Assembly (NCBI RefSeq): GCF_036013525.1
Contig: NZ_CP107853.1
Coordinates: 4,402,001 to 4,466,000 of the forward strand
Origin: Nonomuraea sp. NBC_00507
Lineage (GTDB): Bacteria > Actinomycetota > Actinomycetes > Streptosporangiales > Streptosporangiaceae
Direction of reading: 5' to 3'
Length of the DNA: 64,000 nucleotides
Numbering within the stretch: the first letter of the stretch is position 1; each line of letters starts with the position of its first letter. The notes beneath the pieces are model-generated. The model was not told the DNA's origin. It searched no databases and saw only the letters and a list, made by a program, of their open reading frames with translations. Below are positions 1 through 8,966 of the stretch, one piece after another. Position numbers and translations under genes: made by a program.

Positions 1-564
1 CGGGTACTCGAGGTGCAGGTAGAGGCAGCGCCGCTTGAGCGCCTCGGACAGCTCGCGAGTGGCGTTGGAGGTCAGCACCACGTACGGCCGGCGCGTCGCG
101 GCGATGGTCCCCAGCTCGGGGATCGTCACCTGGAAGTCGGACAGCAGCTCCAGCAGCAGCCCCTCGACCTCCACGTCGGCCTTGTCGGTCTCGTCGATGA
201 GCAGCACGGTGGGATTCGCCGACCTGATCGCCTTGAGCAGCGGCCGCTCCAGTAGGAATTCCTCGCTGAAGATGTCGTCGTCGGCGCTGGTGGCCTGGAT
301 CCTGAGCAACTGCTTCTTGTAGTTCCACTCATACAGCGCCCGGGCCTCGTCGAGCCCCTCGTAACACTGCAACCTGACCAGCTGGGCGCCCGTGGCCAGG
401 GCCACCGCCTTGGCCAGCTGCGTCTTCCCGACGCCCGCGGGCCCTTCGACCAGCAGCGGCTTGCCCAGCGCCGCGGCCAGGAAAACCGAGGTGGAGATGG
501 CGTCGTCGGAGAGGTAGTCCACGGCGGCGAGCCGTTCCGTCACGTCGGCGGGCGAGTCGAACAT
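1..564 (-). CDS. MoxR-family AAA+ ATPase (partial, C-terminus outside window)
   Basis: The frame opens at the ATG ending at 564 and runs off the left edge, giving the first 188 residues. The P-loop GPAGVGKT is at about residues 41-48. The Walker B stretch LLIDETDKAD starts near 121 and the sensor-1 LTSN is at 164-167. The layout fits MoxR/CoxD-type AAA+ ATPases, which act as chaperones that insert metals or remodel partners and usually sit beside a von Willebrand factor A protein. That partner would lie to the left and is not visible. The gene is transcribed away from tRNA-Lys. The family call is firm; the substrate is unknown. Confidence 0.85.
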   Translation of the reverse strand, partial: MFDSPADVTERLAAVDYLSDDAISTSVFLAAALGKPLLVEGPAGVGKTQLAKAVALATGAQLVRLQCYEGLDEARALYEWNYKKQLLRIQATSADDDIFSEEFLLERPLLKAIRSANPTVLLIDETDKADVEVEGLLLELLSDFQVTIPELGTIAATRRPYVVLTSNATRELSEALKRRCLYLHLEYP

Positions 565-700
565 CGATGATCCTGTCTGCCGGGGCTCGGTGCCGAACTT
601 TATTCTAGCCAGGCAGAGCTTTTGCCGCCCGGCCCGGCGTCAGGAGCCCGCCTGATACCGATTCGACCAGGATGAGGATCACCGGTATATTCCTCTGCAG

Positions 701-774
701 GCGCCGCTAGCTCAGTTGGTTAGAGCAGCTGACTCTTAATCAGCGGGTCCGGGGTTCGAGTCCCTGGCGGCGCA
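701..774 (+). tRNA. tRNA-Lys (anticodon CTT)
   Basis: A full cloverleaf is visible. The acceptor stem GCGCCGC (701-707) pairs with GCGGCGC (767-773), and the discriminator A is at 774. The anticodon stem GCTGA/TCAGC (728-732/740-744) closes the loop CTCTTAA, placing CTT at 735-737. The T-arm carries GGTTCGAGTCC. The CCA end is not encoded in full. A strong hairpin follows directly. Confidence 0.97.
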
Positions 775-779
775 CCGAG

Positions 780-817
780 AAGAAACCCAGGTCATGAACG
801 TGACCTGGGTTTCTTTG
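780..817 (+). terminator. Rho-independent terminator of tRNA-Lys
   Basis: A perfect 15-bp stem (780-794 with 801-815) has a 6-nt loop and a short T tract. It starts six bases after the tRNA, so it most likely ends the tRNA transcript. Confidence 0.85.
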
Positions 818-1021
818 TTGAGTGGCAGCAACCTGCGGACGCTGCGCCGAGCTGTCTGCCACTGGTCTGCCAATGCTCGCCAAGTCCGCGCCGTCTACTG
901 GCGGCCGCCGGTTTGGTCATCTACTCCGCTGGTTGTAGAGGACCACTCTTCCTCAGGCGGATTTCAGCGCCCGACGCCGCCCGCCATTCTGAACCGGTAC
1001 CTGGACCTGGGAGAGGCGATC

Positions 1022-1558
1022 GTGACGAAAACCCGTGGATTCCGGCTAGCCAAGCCGTGGCGCAAGGCGATCCTGATGATCCATATCTTGGCGTCGGTCG
1101 GGTGGTTCGGCCTTGCGACCGCGATATCCGTGCTGGAGATCGCGGCGCTGGGCATTTCCGAGCCGGCGACGTTGCAGGCGGCCTACCGCTTTCACGAGCT
1201 CTTGGTGGGGACCGTCGTCGTCCCGTCGGCGCTGACGACGGTCCTCACGGGGGTGGTCATCTGCTGGGGTACTCCGTGGGGGATGTTCAAGTACTACTGG
1301 CCGCCCGCCAAGCTGGTCGTCACAGTGGCGACGATTGCGGTGACCGTGGTCAACTCGCCGGACTGGATCTCCTTCGCCATCGCGAACGCCGATGCGCCGG
1401 GACCCGGCCTGGTCGAGGTCCAGCAAAGCCTCGTCGGTTTGGCCGCGCTGCACATCGTGGCTCTCGTGGTGGCCGCCTGGCTCTCGCTCTACAAGCCATT
1501 CGGCAAGATCAAGCCAACGGAGCGGGTGCGGTATGCAACTGGTGAATACCACCGCTGA
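1022..1558 (+). CDS. small integral membrane protein, unknown function
   Basis: The start is taken at GTG 1022, preceded by GGGAG at about 1009, and gives 178 aa. The frame is open further upstream, but that stretch looks non-coding. The protein has a basic N-terminus and four hydrophobic segments at about residues 17-38, 55-80, 95-115 and 135-158, with a short basic cytoplasmic tail. It resembles the DUF2269-type small actinobacterial membrane proteins, but I cannot assign a function. Its last 26 bases overlap the start of the next frame, so the two were probably translationally coupled. Confidence 0.6.
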   Translation: MTKTRGFRLAKPWRKAILMIHILASVGWFGLATAISVLEIAALGISEPATLQAAYRFHELLVGTVVVPSALTTVLTGVVICWGTPWGMFKYYWPPAKLVVTVATIAVTVVNSPDWISFAIANADAPGPGLVEVQQSLVGLAALHIVALVVAAWLSLYKPFGKIKPTERVRYATGEYHR

Positions 1559-2042
1559 TCCACCTGCCCAGCGGGAACCTCGCCCCGACGGCGTAGCCCG
1601 GCACCCGAGCCTGATCGTGGCCGCCACCGGCTATGTCGCACTGACCATCGGCTAGGTCATCGCCAACCGATCCACCCCGCAACCGGGTGCCACCGACACC
1701 CAGGTGCTCCGCTACGCGCAAAGCCACGGCGGCACGATGACGCTGGGCGCGCTTCTGCTCATCGCCTCCGCGGTCGCATTGGTGCTGCTGGCGGCGGCCA
1801 TGCACCAGCGATTGCGGGCGCTCGCCGCCACCACCGACGAGGCAGTCGCCTTCGCCGAATGGTCGTTCATCTTCGGCGGCCCGGCATTCGCCGCCACACT
1901 CGCCGTGCTGATCCTGGGCACCTCGACGGCAAGCGTTCGCCTCCCGCGCGCGATCAACGTGACCGGCCTGCCACCCAGTTGGCGCGCAGTCGTACTTGCC
2001 TATGCCGCGCCTCTGCTCGTGGCCGGATTTCCGATGCGATGA
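1533..2042 (+). pseudogene. membrane protein gene interrupted by an in-frame TAG
   Basis: One reading frame runs from ATG 1533 to the TGA ending at 2042. It is cut by a single TAG at 1653-1655 in the middle of what reads as the first membrane helix (..VALTIG-stop-VIAN..). Without the stop it would encode about 169 aa with four hydrophobic segments (about residues 29-43, 72-90, 112-130, 150-166). It overlaps the upstream membrane-protein gene. Reinitiation at ATG 1737 could give a shortened product. A sequencing error would look identical, so the pseudogene call is provisional. Confidence 0.6.
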
Positions 2043-2132
2043 CTGATTCCTGCGGCAACCAATCTACGTACCGTTCCACCAGTATCGATTCCCAAGGCCG
2101 CGCGACGGCCCGACCTCGGAAGTGAGACGACG

Positions 2133-2669
2133 ATGGATCGTTCTTTCACCGCGTCAGTTTTCATCGGCACGAGCGTGGACGGCTTCATCGCCCGCGCTGA
2201 CGGCGACCTCGGCTGGCTGATCAGTAGAGGTGAGGCCGCCGGCGGCGGGGATGGGTACGGCTATCCAGAGTTCATGTCCAGCGTGGACACCGTCGTACTG
2301 GGCCGCGCCACCTACGAAGCTGTCACGGCATCCGGTTGGTGGCAGTACGACGGCAAGAACGTGGCCGTCATCAGCAGCCGCCTACCCGCCGGCACCGACC
2401 CCCGCATCACGGTTTACCGAGACCTGGACCAGCTCATCGCCGGCCTGGCCGACCGCGGAACCAAGAGCGTCTACGTGGACGGAGGACAGACCATCCAAAC
2501 CTTCCTCCGGGCGGGCCTGGTCCAGCAGATCACCATCACCCAGGTTCCCGTCCTGATCGGCTCCGGCCTCCCGCTCTTCGGCCCGCTGGACGCCGACATC
2601 TCACTCACGCACCTGTCCACGAAAGTGCTCAAGGCGGGTCTCGTCCAGACGACGTACTCCGTCGAGTGA
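2133..2669 (+). CDS. RibD C-terminal / dihydrofolate-reductase-like protein
   Basis: This 178-aa protein begins with the family hallmark SVDGFIARADGDLGWL (residues about 13-29). It continues with LGRATYE (about 57-63), a YVDGG stretch near residue 115, and TQVPVLIGSGLPLF near 135. These place it in the RibD_C/DHFR superfamily of NAD(P)H-dependent reductases, common as single actinobacterial genes. RibD proper reduces a pyrimidine in riboflavin synthesis, but no riboflavin genes are near and the deaminase half is absent, so this is a stand-alone reductase with an unknown substrate. Confidence 0.85.
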   Translation: MDRSFTASVFIGTSVDGFIARADGDLGWLISRGEAAGGGDGYGYPEFMSSVDTVVLGRATYEAVTASGWWQYDGKNVAVISSRLPAGTDPRITVYRDLDQLIAGLADRGTKSVYVDGGQTIQTFLRAGLVQQITITQVPVLIGSGLPLFGPLDADISLTHLSTKVLKAGLVQTTYSVE

Positions 2670-2749
2670 AGCGCTCCGACTTCGCCGTCCTGGTTCCCCT
2701 GAAGCGACGCGACGCTGGCGCCACGTGCCCACCCGTGCGATCCGTCGCT

Positions 2750-5485
2750 TCAAGGCCTGTTCGTAGGTGTCTGACCGGTTGACGGAAGCGTGGCGAGCTC
2801 GCGTCGAGAGGCGACGTCGAGCTTGGGGAACGCGTTGTAGAGGTGATGGCTGACGGTTCGCGGGCTGATGAGGAGCTGGGCGGCGATGTCCCGGTTGGAC
2901 AGTCCCCGGGCGGCCAGCTGCACGATCTGCAGTTCCTGCGGGGTGAGGCGGGAGAGCAGCCCGGGCTGCGAACGCCGGTTAAGGGTGAGTCCGGTCGCGT
3001 TGAGCTCGGAACGCGCCCGCTCTCCCCACGGGCGGGCGTTGATGCGGTCGAACATCTCTGCGGCCGCGCGCAGGTGGCCTCGTGCCTCGGCCTTGCGACG
3101 CGCGCGGCGCAGCCACTCTCCGTAGAGCAGCTCGGTGCGGGCGTGTTCGAACGCCCGGCTGTCCTGTTGATGGAGGCGGAGGGCGGCACGGTAGTGGTCG
3201 TCCGCGTGTTCGTCGGGTGCGAGCAGCGCCCGGCAGCGCTCGACGAGAGCACCGACCGAGGGTTTGCCCACCTGTTGATTGAGCGCCTCCAGGCGCCGGT
3301 GCGCCGCGGAGGCCCGCTCAGGAAGCCCGAGCCGTACGGCGACCTCGACCAGATCGGGGACGCTGTGCCGGCCGGGCAGCTGGTAGCGGGCGGGGCTCTC
3401 CGCGACGGTCTCCAGGTGCCGCAGTGCGGGCTCAGGACGGCTGTGGGCCAGGTCGAGCAGGCCGAGGGCCCAGCCGGCCCGGTGGATCCCCGGCGAGTAG
3501 ATTCTCGCCCCGGCGTCGGTACGCGCATCAGCGGCGGCGGCGCGGCAGCGTTCCTCGTCTCCTTCCACGGCGGCAAGGTAGGCGAGCACGCTGCTGGCGA
3601 GGCTGAGCCACGGACGTTGGCCGATGTCACGGGCGATGCGCACCGCCTCACCCGCGCTGGTCGCCGCGTCTCGATAACGGCCGAGCTGAACCTGGGAGAT
3701 GGCCAGGTGATACAGGGCTTGGGGAAGGAGGCCCACCCGACCCATGGCCCGGCTGTCGGCGACGACCTCCGCCGCCAGGTCGTGGGCTTGCGTATCCACC
3801 CCGGCGATCAGTCCCAGCCCGCAGAAGTGCAGCAGGTCGTGCGGGCGGCCAACATGATTCCTCCGGGCGGCCGTTATCACTTCCGCCATCGGCGGCAGGT
3901 GTTCTGTGGGGCGCCCGACCGAGAGCGAGATGATCCAGTTCTGGATTTGATGGAGCGGGACCAGCGGATCATCGGCGTGCAGCCGTACCGCATCCAGGCG
4001 CTCGGCGGCCTGGGAGATCAGCTCGCCGTCTCCCGCGAACCAGGCATTGGCCACCATCTCCATCAAGATCTCCATCGTGCGCTGGGGACTCTGCGAGATC
4101 TCCTCGGCCAGTAGCGCATTCGCGGCACGGAATGACCCCTGGCCGGCGTGTGCCGACGCGAGCACGCGGACCAGCCGGCTGCCGAGGAGTGGGTCGCTCG
4201 CGCCCGGTCGTGCCCGCTCGGCCAGGTCACTCGACCAGGCCAGTTCACCCGCTTCCGTGGCGGCCTCCGCCGCACAGGTGAGTAGCCGCGCCCGCTCGGC
4301 AGGCTCCTTGGTCAACTGGGCCGCCCGTTCATAGGCGGCCGCCGCGGCCGCGTGCCCGTTTCGTTCGCCGGCCTGTACGGCTGCGCGTTCCAGCTCGACG
4401 GCGGCATCCTCATCCTGCCCGGTCACGGCGGCAGCGAGATGCCATGCCCGCCGGTCGGCACGGTCGCTGCCGACCAGCGCGTCGGCCAGTGCCCGATGTG
4501 CGGCCAGGCGTTGATCCAGCGACGCCTCCTGGTACACGGCCGCGCGAACCAGCGGGTGACGGAACCGTAGAGTCCTGGCGTGCTGGTCCAGCCGGATCAG
4601 CTCGGCCTCCATCGCGGGCTGCAGCGCCCCGACGGTCTCGCGGGCAGCCTCTAGCAAGATCGTCAGATTGCCCGTGTCGTCCGCGGCGGCGACCAGCAGG
4701 AGTCGTTGCGTCACCTCCGGCAGCCGTGCGACCTGGCCGTGGAAAGCGGCCCGCAGGCGGCTGGTCAGTGGGAGCAGGCCGCTCGAGGTGTTCCCGTCCA
4801 GGGCGATCGGCAGTTCGATGAGCGCGAGCGGGTTGCCACCGGCCTCGCCGAGCGCGCGGGCCCGCACGTCGGGGGCCAGCGCCGGGGCGTGCTCGTCGAG
4901 AAGCGCGGCCGCATCCTCAGCCGCGAGCCCGGTCAGGCGAATCGCGGCAATCCCGGGTGCGGGGAACGGACGCTCACCGTCCCGTGCGGCGAAGATCACG
5001 GCGACCGACTCGGCGTCCAGACGTCGCGTCGCGAACAGCAGCGCCTCGGCCGAGGGCCGGTCCAGCCATTGCGCGTCGTCGATCAAGCAGAGCAACGGCC
5101 GGTCCTCGGCGAGCTCCGACAGGAGCGACAGGACGGAGAGCCCGACGAGCATGCGGTCTGCCGGTACGGCAGGGCGGAGGCCGAAGGCGCTCTCCAGCGC
5201 CTGCCGCTGCGGCTCGGGCAGGTTCGGCAGCTTGTCGAGTGCTCCCCGCAGGAGCAGGTGGAGGCCCGCGAACGGCAGCTCCACCTCCGATTCGATCCCG
5301 GAGCCCCGCACCACCTGCATGCCTTGGGCGGTGCCTGCCGCGTGCTCCAGCAGTGCGGTCTTCCCGATCCCGGGTTCACCGCGAAGGATGAGGCTGCTAC
5401 TGAGCCCGGCACGCGCGTCCAGGAGCAACCGGTCGATCGCCGCCACCTCGGCGGATCTCCCGTGCAGCTCCATGACCGACCACAT
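2750..5485 (-). CDS. LAL-type LuxR family ATPase regulator
   Basis: A 911-aa protein, normal for the LAL (large ATP-binding LuxR) family. The N-terminal STAND ATPase has the P-loop RGEPGIGKT at about residues 35-43 and Walker B LLCLIDDAQWLD near 130. A long helical, TPR-like middle follows. The C-terminal LuxR helix-turn-helix is LTPQELQIVQLAARGLSNRDIA with SPRTVSHHL. Such proteins are MalT-like transcriptional activators gated by ATP and a ligand. The start may be the ATG at 5485 or the one at 5473 (MELHGRS), which matches family N-termini better. It is divergent from the LLM oxidoreductase, its most obvious candidate target. Confidence 0.9.
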   Translation of the reverse strand: MWSVMELHGRSAEVAAIDRLLLDARAGLSSSLILRGEPGIGKTALLEHAAGTAQGMQVVRGSGIESEVELPFAGLHLLLRGALDKLPNLPEPQRQALESAFGLRPAVPADRMLVGLSVLSLLSELAEDRPLLCLIDDAQWLDRPSAEALLFATRRLDAESVAVIFAARDGERPFPAPGIAAIRLTGLAAEDAAALLDEHAPALAPDVRARALGEAGGNPLALIELPIALDGNTSSGLLPLTSRLRAAFHGQVARLPEVTQRLLLVAAADDTGNLTILLEAARETVGALQPAMEAELIRLDQHARTLRFRHPLVRAAVYQEASLDQRLAAHRALADALVGSDRADRRAWHLAAAVTGQDEDAAVELERAAVQAGERNGHAAAAAAYERAAQLTKEPAERARLLTCAAEAATEAGELAWSSDLAERARPGASDPLLGSRLVRVLASAHAGQGSFRAANALLAEEISQSPQRTMEILMEMVANAWFAGDGELISQAAERLDAVRLHADDPLVPLHQIQNWIISLSVGRPTEHLPPMAEVITAARRNHVGRPHDLLHFCGLGLIAGVDTQAHDLAAEVVADSRAMGRVGLLPQALYHLAISQVQLGRYRDAATSAGEAVRIARDIGQRPWLSLASSVLAYLAAVEGDEERCRAAAADARTDAGARIYSPGIHRAGWALGLLDLAHSRPEPALRHLETVAESPARYQLPGRHSVPDLVEVAVRLGLPERASAAHRRLEALNQQVGKPSVGALVERCRALLAPDEHADDHYRAALRLHQQDSRAFEHARTELLYGEWLRRARRKAEARGHLRAAAEMFDRINARPWGERARSELNATGLTLNRRSQPGLLSRLTPQELQIVQLAARGLSNRDIAAQLLISPRTVSHHLYNAFPKLDVASRRELATLPSTGQTPTNRP

Positions 5486-5539
5486 TTCCGATGCGATGTC
5501 CGATGCCTCGAAACATGCATCCTACGTACCGTCTCGAGC

Positions 5540-5652
5540 ATGTCGTTCGGGCAAGGAGACATCCTGGTCATCGGCGGTACCTGGAAGACCGGCCGCCGGA
5601 TCGTCAGCCGCCTTCGATCACGCGGGCTGCCGGTCCGCGTCGGCTCTCGCTT
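5540..5652 (+). pseudogene. N-terminal fragment of an NmrA-type NAD(P)-binding reductase
   Basis: From ATG 5540 the frame reads ILVIGGTWKTGRRIVSRL and then LPVRVGSR, which is the Rossmann start of NmrA-like reductases (normally GGTGKTGRR). After about 38 residues the similarity stops abruptly and the following sequence is low-quality Pro/Arg/Ser reading. The frame stays open and in phase into the LLM gene, but that gene has its own ribosome site and ATG. I read it as a gene fossil in the divergent intergenic region. Confidence 0.6.
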
Positions 5653-5764
5653 CGCGGATGTGCCGAGGCCGTCGCCGAGATCGCCGAGGCGGACACAACG
5701 CCCATCTCGCCTACGGGCGCCGGTTTCGCCCAATCCACCTGCACCATCGAAAGGATGGGAACTC

Positions 5765-6655
5765 ATGAAGTTCGGGCTCTCTCTCCCCACCGGGGGACGT
5801 TACGCGTCACCCGAGGCGATCGCTCAGATCGCCGAAGGCGCGGAACGCATCGGCCTGAGCTCGCTATGGACGTTCGAGCGACTGCTCTCTCCGACCGGAC
5901 TGGTTTCGATGGGCGGCCAGGAGTTCCCCATGATGGAGCCCTACAACACGGTCTACTCTCCATTGGAGGTACTCGGCTTCGCGGCCGCCAAGACCAGCAG
6001 GATCCGGCTGGGCACCAGCATCATCAGCGCCCTCCTGCACAACCCGGCCGCCCTCGGGCGCAGCTTCGCAACCCTGGATCGGCTCAGCGGCGGCCGGATC
6101 GTGGCCGGTCTCGGCCAGGGCTGGATGCGCGAAGAGTTCGAGGCGGCCGGGGTGCCGGTGAGCCGTCAGGGAGCGGGGTTCGCGGAGTTCGTCCAGGCCA
6201 TGAGGGCGGCCTGGGGGCCCGATCCGGTCTCGTTCGACGGCCGTTTCTTCAAGATCGCAGAGTCCAGGCTCAATCCCAAGCCCGTCCAGGACGGCGGTCC
6301 GCCGATCGTTGTCGGCGCGGTCGCTCCCATCTCGATCAGGCGGGCCGCGAGGCTGGGGCTTGGGTTCAACCCGGTGCTGATGTCCTGGGAGGCGTTGGAG
6401 GAGGCGGTCACCACCTTCCGCGAGGCGGAGAGCGACCCCGGCTCGTTGCCCGTCGTCGTCCGGGTCAATAACTCGCTCAAGGACCGGCCCGTCGACGATC
6501 GCCCGCCGCTTGGTGGCTCGGCCGACCAGGTCGCCGAGGACCTTCACCGGCTCCGGGCCCTCGAGGTCGACGAGGTCTTCTGGTCGATGGATTACGACCC
6601 CGTTCCGCCTGACGCCCAGCTTGAACGCATGACGGAGCTCCTGAAGATCGTCTGA
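5765..6655 (+). CDS. LLM class F420-dependent oxidoreductase
   Basis: The 296-aa protein starts at ATG 5765 behind AAAGGA. It shows the luciferase-like monooxygenase TIM-barrel features: MKFGLSLPTGG at the N-terminus, SLWTFERLL near residue 35, RIRLGTSI near 80, LDRLSGGRIVAGLGQGW near 105-121 and PPIVVGA near 180. The start and the GRIVAGLGQGW segment are typical of actinobacterial TIGR03619-like F420 enzymes, although the cofactor (F420 or FMN) cannot be read from sequence alone. The substrate is unknown. It faces away from the LAL regulator. Confidence 0.88.
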   Translation: MKFGLSLPTGGRYASPEAIAQIAEGAERIGLSSLWTFERLLSPTGLVSMGGQEFPMMEPYNTVYSPLEVLGFAAAKTSRIRLGTSIISALLHNPAALGRSFATLDRLSGGRIVAGLGQGWMREEFEAAGVPVSRQGAGFAEFVQAMRAAWGPDPVSFDGRFFKIAESRLNPKPVQDGGPPIVVGAVAPISIRRAARLGLGFNPVLMSWEALEEAVTTFREAESDPGSLPVVVRVNNSLKDRPVDDRPPLGGSADQVAEDLHRLRALEVDEVFWSMDYDPVPPDAQLERMTELLKIV

Positions 6656-6788
6656 GTCGAGGCCGGCGAGGACGCGCAGGCCGTTCTGCCGGCGCGGGAG
6701 CACCGGCCAGACGTCGCCCTACACGATGTCAAGATGCCGCTGTCCGAGGATATCCAGGCCACCCGGCAGATCGCCGCCGCCGGTGCCG
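6656..6788 (+). pseudogene. response-regulator receiver-domain fragment
   Basis: Directly after the LLM stop, the frame beginning at 6656 reads VEAGEDAQAVLPAREHRPDV and then a LHDVKMP segment with SEDIQATRQIAAAG. This matches the beta2-alpha3 part of NarL/LuxR receiver domains (usually RPDVVLMDVRMPGMDGIEATR), including the phospho-acceptor Asp region. It has no start, no beta1 and no DNA-binding half, so it is a remnant. Confidence 0.65.
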
Positions 6789-7057
6789 GTCTACCAGCTC
6801 AAGATCTCCCTGGCCGCCGCGATGTGGCGGCGGGTCCTGTTGCCGGAGAAGTACTCGCTCGGCCGCCTGCACCAGGTCATCCGGGTGCTGTTCGGCTGGT
6901 CTGGCCACCACCTGCATGTGTTCAACGTGGGCAGGCGCCGCTACAGCGCCCCGTTCGCCCGGCTGGAGGAGTGCGGGGACGAGGATCTATGCCACCTGAA
7001 GCGGGTGCTGCCCGCCCCCGGTCGACGCTGTCGTACACCTACGACCTCGGTGACTGC
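6789..7057 (+). pseudogene. pRiA4b ORF-3-like protein remnant, frameshifted
   Basis: The frame from 6789 reads VYQLKISL, MWRRVLLPEKYSLGRLHQVI, then LFGWSGHHLHVF. These are the signatures of the plasmid pRiA4b ORF-3 family. The characteristic LSYTYDLGDC continues only in another frame from 7022, so a frameshift lies near 7015-7021, and the expected WEH region after GDC is missing. It abuts the receiver fragment with no spacer, as if two broken genes were joined. Confidence 0.65.
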
Positions 7058-7355
7058 CCCCTCGGGAGGACGATGTGGACGAGTGACCAGATCCCTGGCT
7101 CAGGCTTCCGGTAGTTCCAGGTTCCAGTGCGCGAGTCCGGACCCGTTCGTCACCCGTGCGCTCGATCACGGCATTCAAGAGTAACCGGCCGATGTCAGGA
7201 CTCCTCTGACTTATCGCGGATGCCGGCAGCGTCTGGACGGCGTCCAGGGTGCCGTCGCGCCGAGTTCGGGAATAGGTGGGAGTCGATCTCCCGCAGGCAC
7301 TCGACGTGGCGGGGCGCTCATGGGTTTCCTGAAGAGCGGGATGTAACGGAGCGCA
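7058..7355. other. intergenic stretch without recognisable gene
   Basis: About 300 bases between the fossils and the ATPase gene. I see no frame with convincing family similarity on either strand. The end holds AACGGAG in front of GTG 7356, so the promoter of the ATPase gene probably lies here. Confidence 0.5.
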
Positions 7356-8954
7356 GTGACTAAGGTGCAATGTGTGAAGTCCTTCAATACCACCGGCCCG
7401 TGCCGCGCGAATCTCCATTACCAGCTGGATCCGCTGGCGCGTCTGCCGAAGGTACGCCGGATGATCAAGGAAGAGAAGTTCTTCGTCGTGCACGCCCCCC
7501 GGCAGACAGGGAAGACCACCACACTGAAGGCCTATGCCGACGTTCTGACGGCCGAGGGTGTGTATGCGGCGGTCTACGCGTCCTGCGAGACCGCTTCCAC
7601 CGAACAGCCGGGCGCCGCCTCGCCGGAGGACCGGATCCTGGCGACGATCGCGGAAATGGCAGCCGAGGCGCAGCTCCCGTCCGAATGCCTCCCGCCGGAG
7701 CCGTGGCCGCAGGCCCCTGAGGGCACCAAGCTGCGCCGGGGGCTGCGCGAGTGGGCGCGCCGCTCTCCCCGTCCTGTGGTGCTCTTCCTGGATGAGATCG
7801 ACGCGCTGTCCGGCGACCATCTGGTGAGCGTGCTGCGGCAGTTGCGTGATGGGCACAACAGCCGCCCTGCGGCGTTCCCGCAGAGCGTGGCGGTCTGTGG
7901 GATGCGTGATGTACGCGACTACAAGGCCGCCTCGGGTGGCAATCCGGAGCGGCTGGTCTCCTCGTCCCCCTTCAATATGAAGGTGGGGATGCGGGTCCCG
8001 GACTTCACCTTCGATCAGGTGGCCGAGCTGTACCGCCAGCACACCTCGGCCACCGGCCAGGAGTTCGCGCTCGCGGCGGTGCAGCGTGCCTTCGAGGCAA
8101 GCCAGGGGCAGCCCTGGCTGGTCAACGCCCTGGCCTACGACATCATCAGTGAGCGCGGCATCACCGGGCCGGTCACCGATGAGCTGATGGACGAGGCGGT
8201 CGAGCGGCTGATCCGGCAGCGCGAGACCCATCTGGACTCGTTGGCGGCCCGGTTGCACGAGACGCGGGTGCAGCGGGTCATCGAGCCGATGCTCGCCGGG
8301 CTGACCGTGCCGTCCGAGAACATCGCCGTCTACAGCGACGACGTGCGTTATGTGCAGGACCTGGGGTTGGTCGCGCCAGGCAAGCCGCTGCAGATCTCCA
8401 ACCCGATCTACCAGGAAGTGATCACCCGGGTACTCGCGGCGAAGGTCGAGGACCAGGTCGTGCTGGAGCCGCGTAGCTTTGTCGCTGCCGATGGGCGGCT
8501 GGACATGGCCAGGCTGGTAGCGGAGTTCGCGGCGTTCTGGCGCAAGGACGGGGAAATCCTCACGGTCGGGCAAGGCTATACCGAGGCCGCCGCCCAGTTG
8601 GTCTTCATGGGGTTCCTGCACAGGGTCGTCAACGGTGGCGGCATCATCGACCGTGAGTACGCGCTGGGCCGGGGGCGGATCGACCTGTGTGTCCGCTGGC
8701 CGTATCGCGATGGGGAGGGCAAGCGGGTCTGGCAGTGGGAGGCGGTCGAGCTCAAGGTCCACCGCCCGGACCGCCCCGACCCGGTCGTCGAGGGCCTGGC
8801 CCAGCTGGACCGCTACCTGGACCATCTCGACCTGCGCACCGGGCTCCTCATCGTCTTTGACGTACGGCGGGACGCCCCGCCCGCAGCCGAACGCACGACC
8901 GTGACGACCGCCACCACGCCCTCCGGCCGGTCGGTCACCGTGCTGCAGGCCTGA
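7356..8954 (+). CDS. AAA-family ATPase with C-terminal nuclease-like domain
   Basis: A 532-aa protein. The N-terminal ATPase has the P-loop APRQTGKTTTLKAY near residue 48-60 and Walker B VVLFLDEIDALSG near 145. Then come CGMRDVRDY and helical lid sequence to about residue 350. The C-terminal part contains GGGIIDREYALGRGRIDL followed about 25 residues later by WEAVELKV. This is a D-x(n)-ExK pattern as in PD-(D/E)XK nucleases. The architecture resembles AAA-ATPase_like/DUF1703 proteins. I chose GTG 7356 (AACGGAG upstream); GTG 7374 is an alternative. RNase HI follows after 12 bases. Confidence 0.7.
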   Translation: MTKVQCVKSFNTTGPCRANLHYQLDPLARLPKVRRMIKEEKFFVVHAPRQTGKTTTLKAYADVLTAEGVYAAVYASCETASTEQPGAASPEDRILATIAEMAAEAQLPSECLPPEPWPQAPEGTKLRRGLREWARRSPRPVVLFLDEIDALSGDHLVSVLRQLRDGHNSRPAAFPQSVAVCGMRDVRDYKAASGGNPERLVSSSPFNMKVGMRVPDFTFDQVAELYRQHTSATGQEFALAAVQRAFEASQGQPWLVNALAYDIISERGITGPVTDELMDEAVERLIRQRETHLDSLAARLHETRVQRVIEPMLAGLTVPSENIAVYSDDVRYVQDLGLVAPGKPLQISNPIYQEVITRVLAAKVEDQVVLEPRSFVAADGRLDMARLVAEFAAFWRKDGEILTVGQGYTEAAAQLVFMGFLHRVVNGGGIIDREYALGRGRIDLCVRWPYRDGEGKRVWQWEAVELKVHRPDRPDPVVEGLAQLDRYLDHLDLRTGLLIVFDVRRDAPPAAERTTVTTATTPSGRSVTVLQA

Positions 8955-8966
8955 GAGACTGTCAGC

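Noticed and set aside
815..1021. possible integrase or att-site remnant after tRNA-Lys
   Set aside because: The stretch contains short repeated GTCTGCCACTGGTCTGCC-like sequence, but no duplicated tRNA 3' end or recombinase motif is seen in the window.
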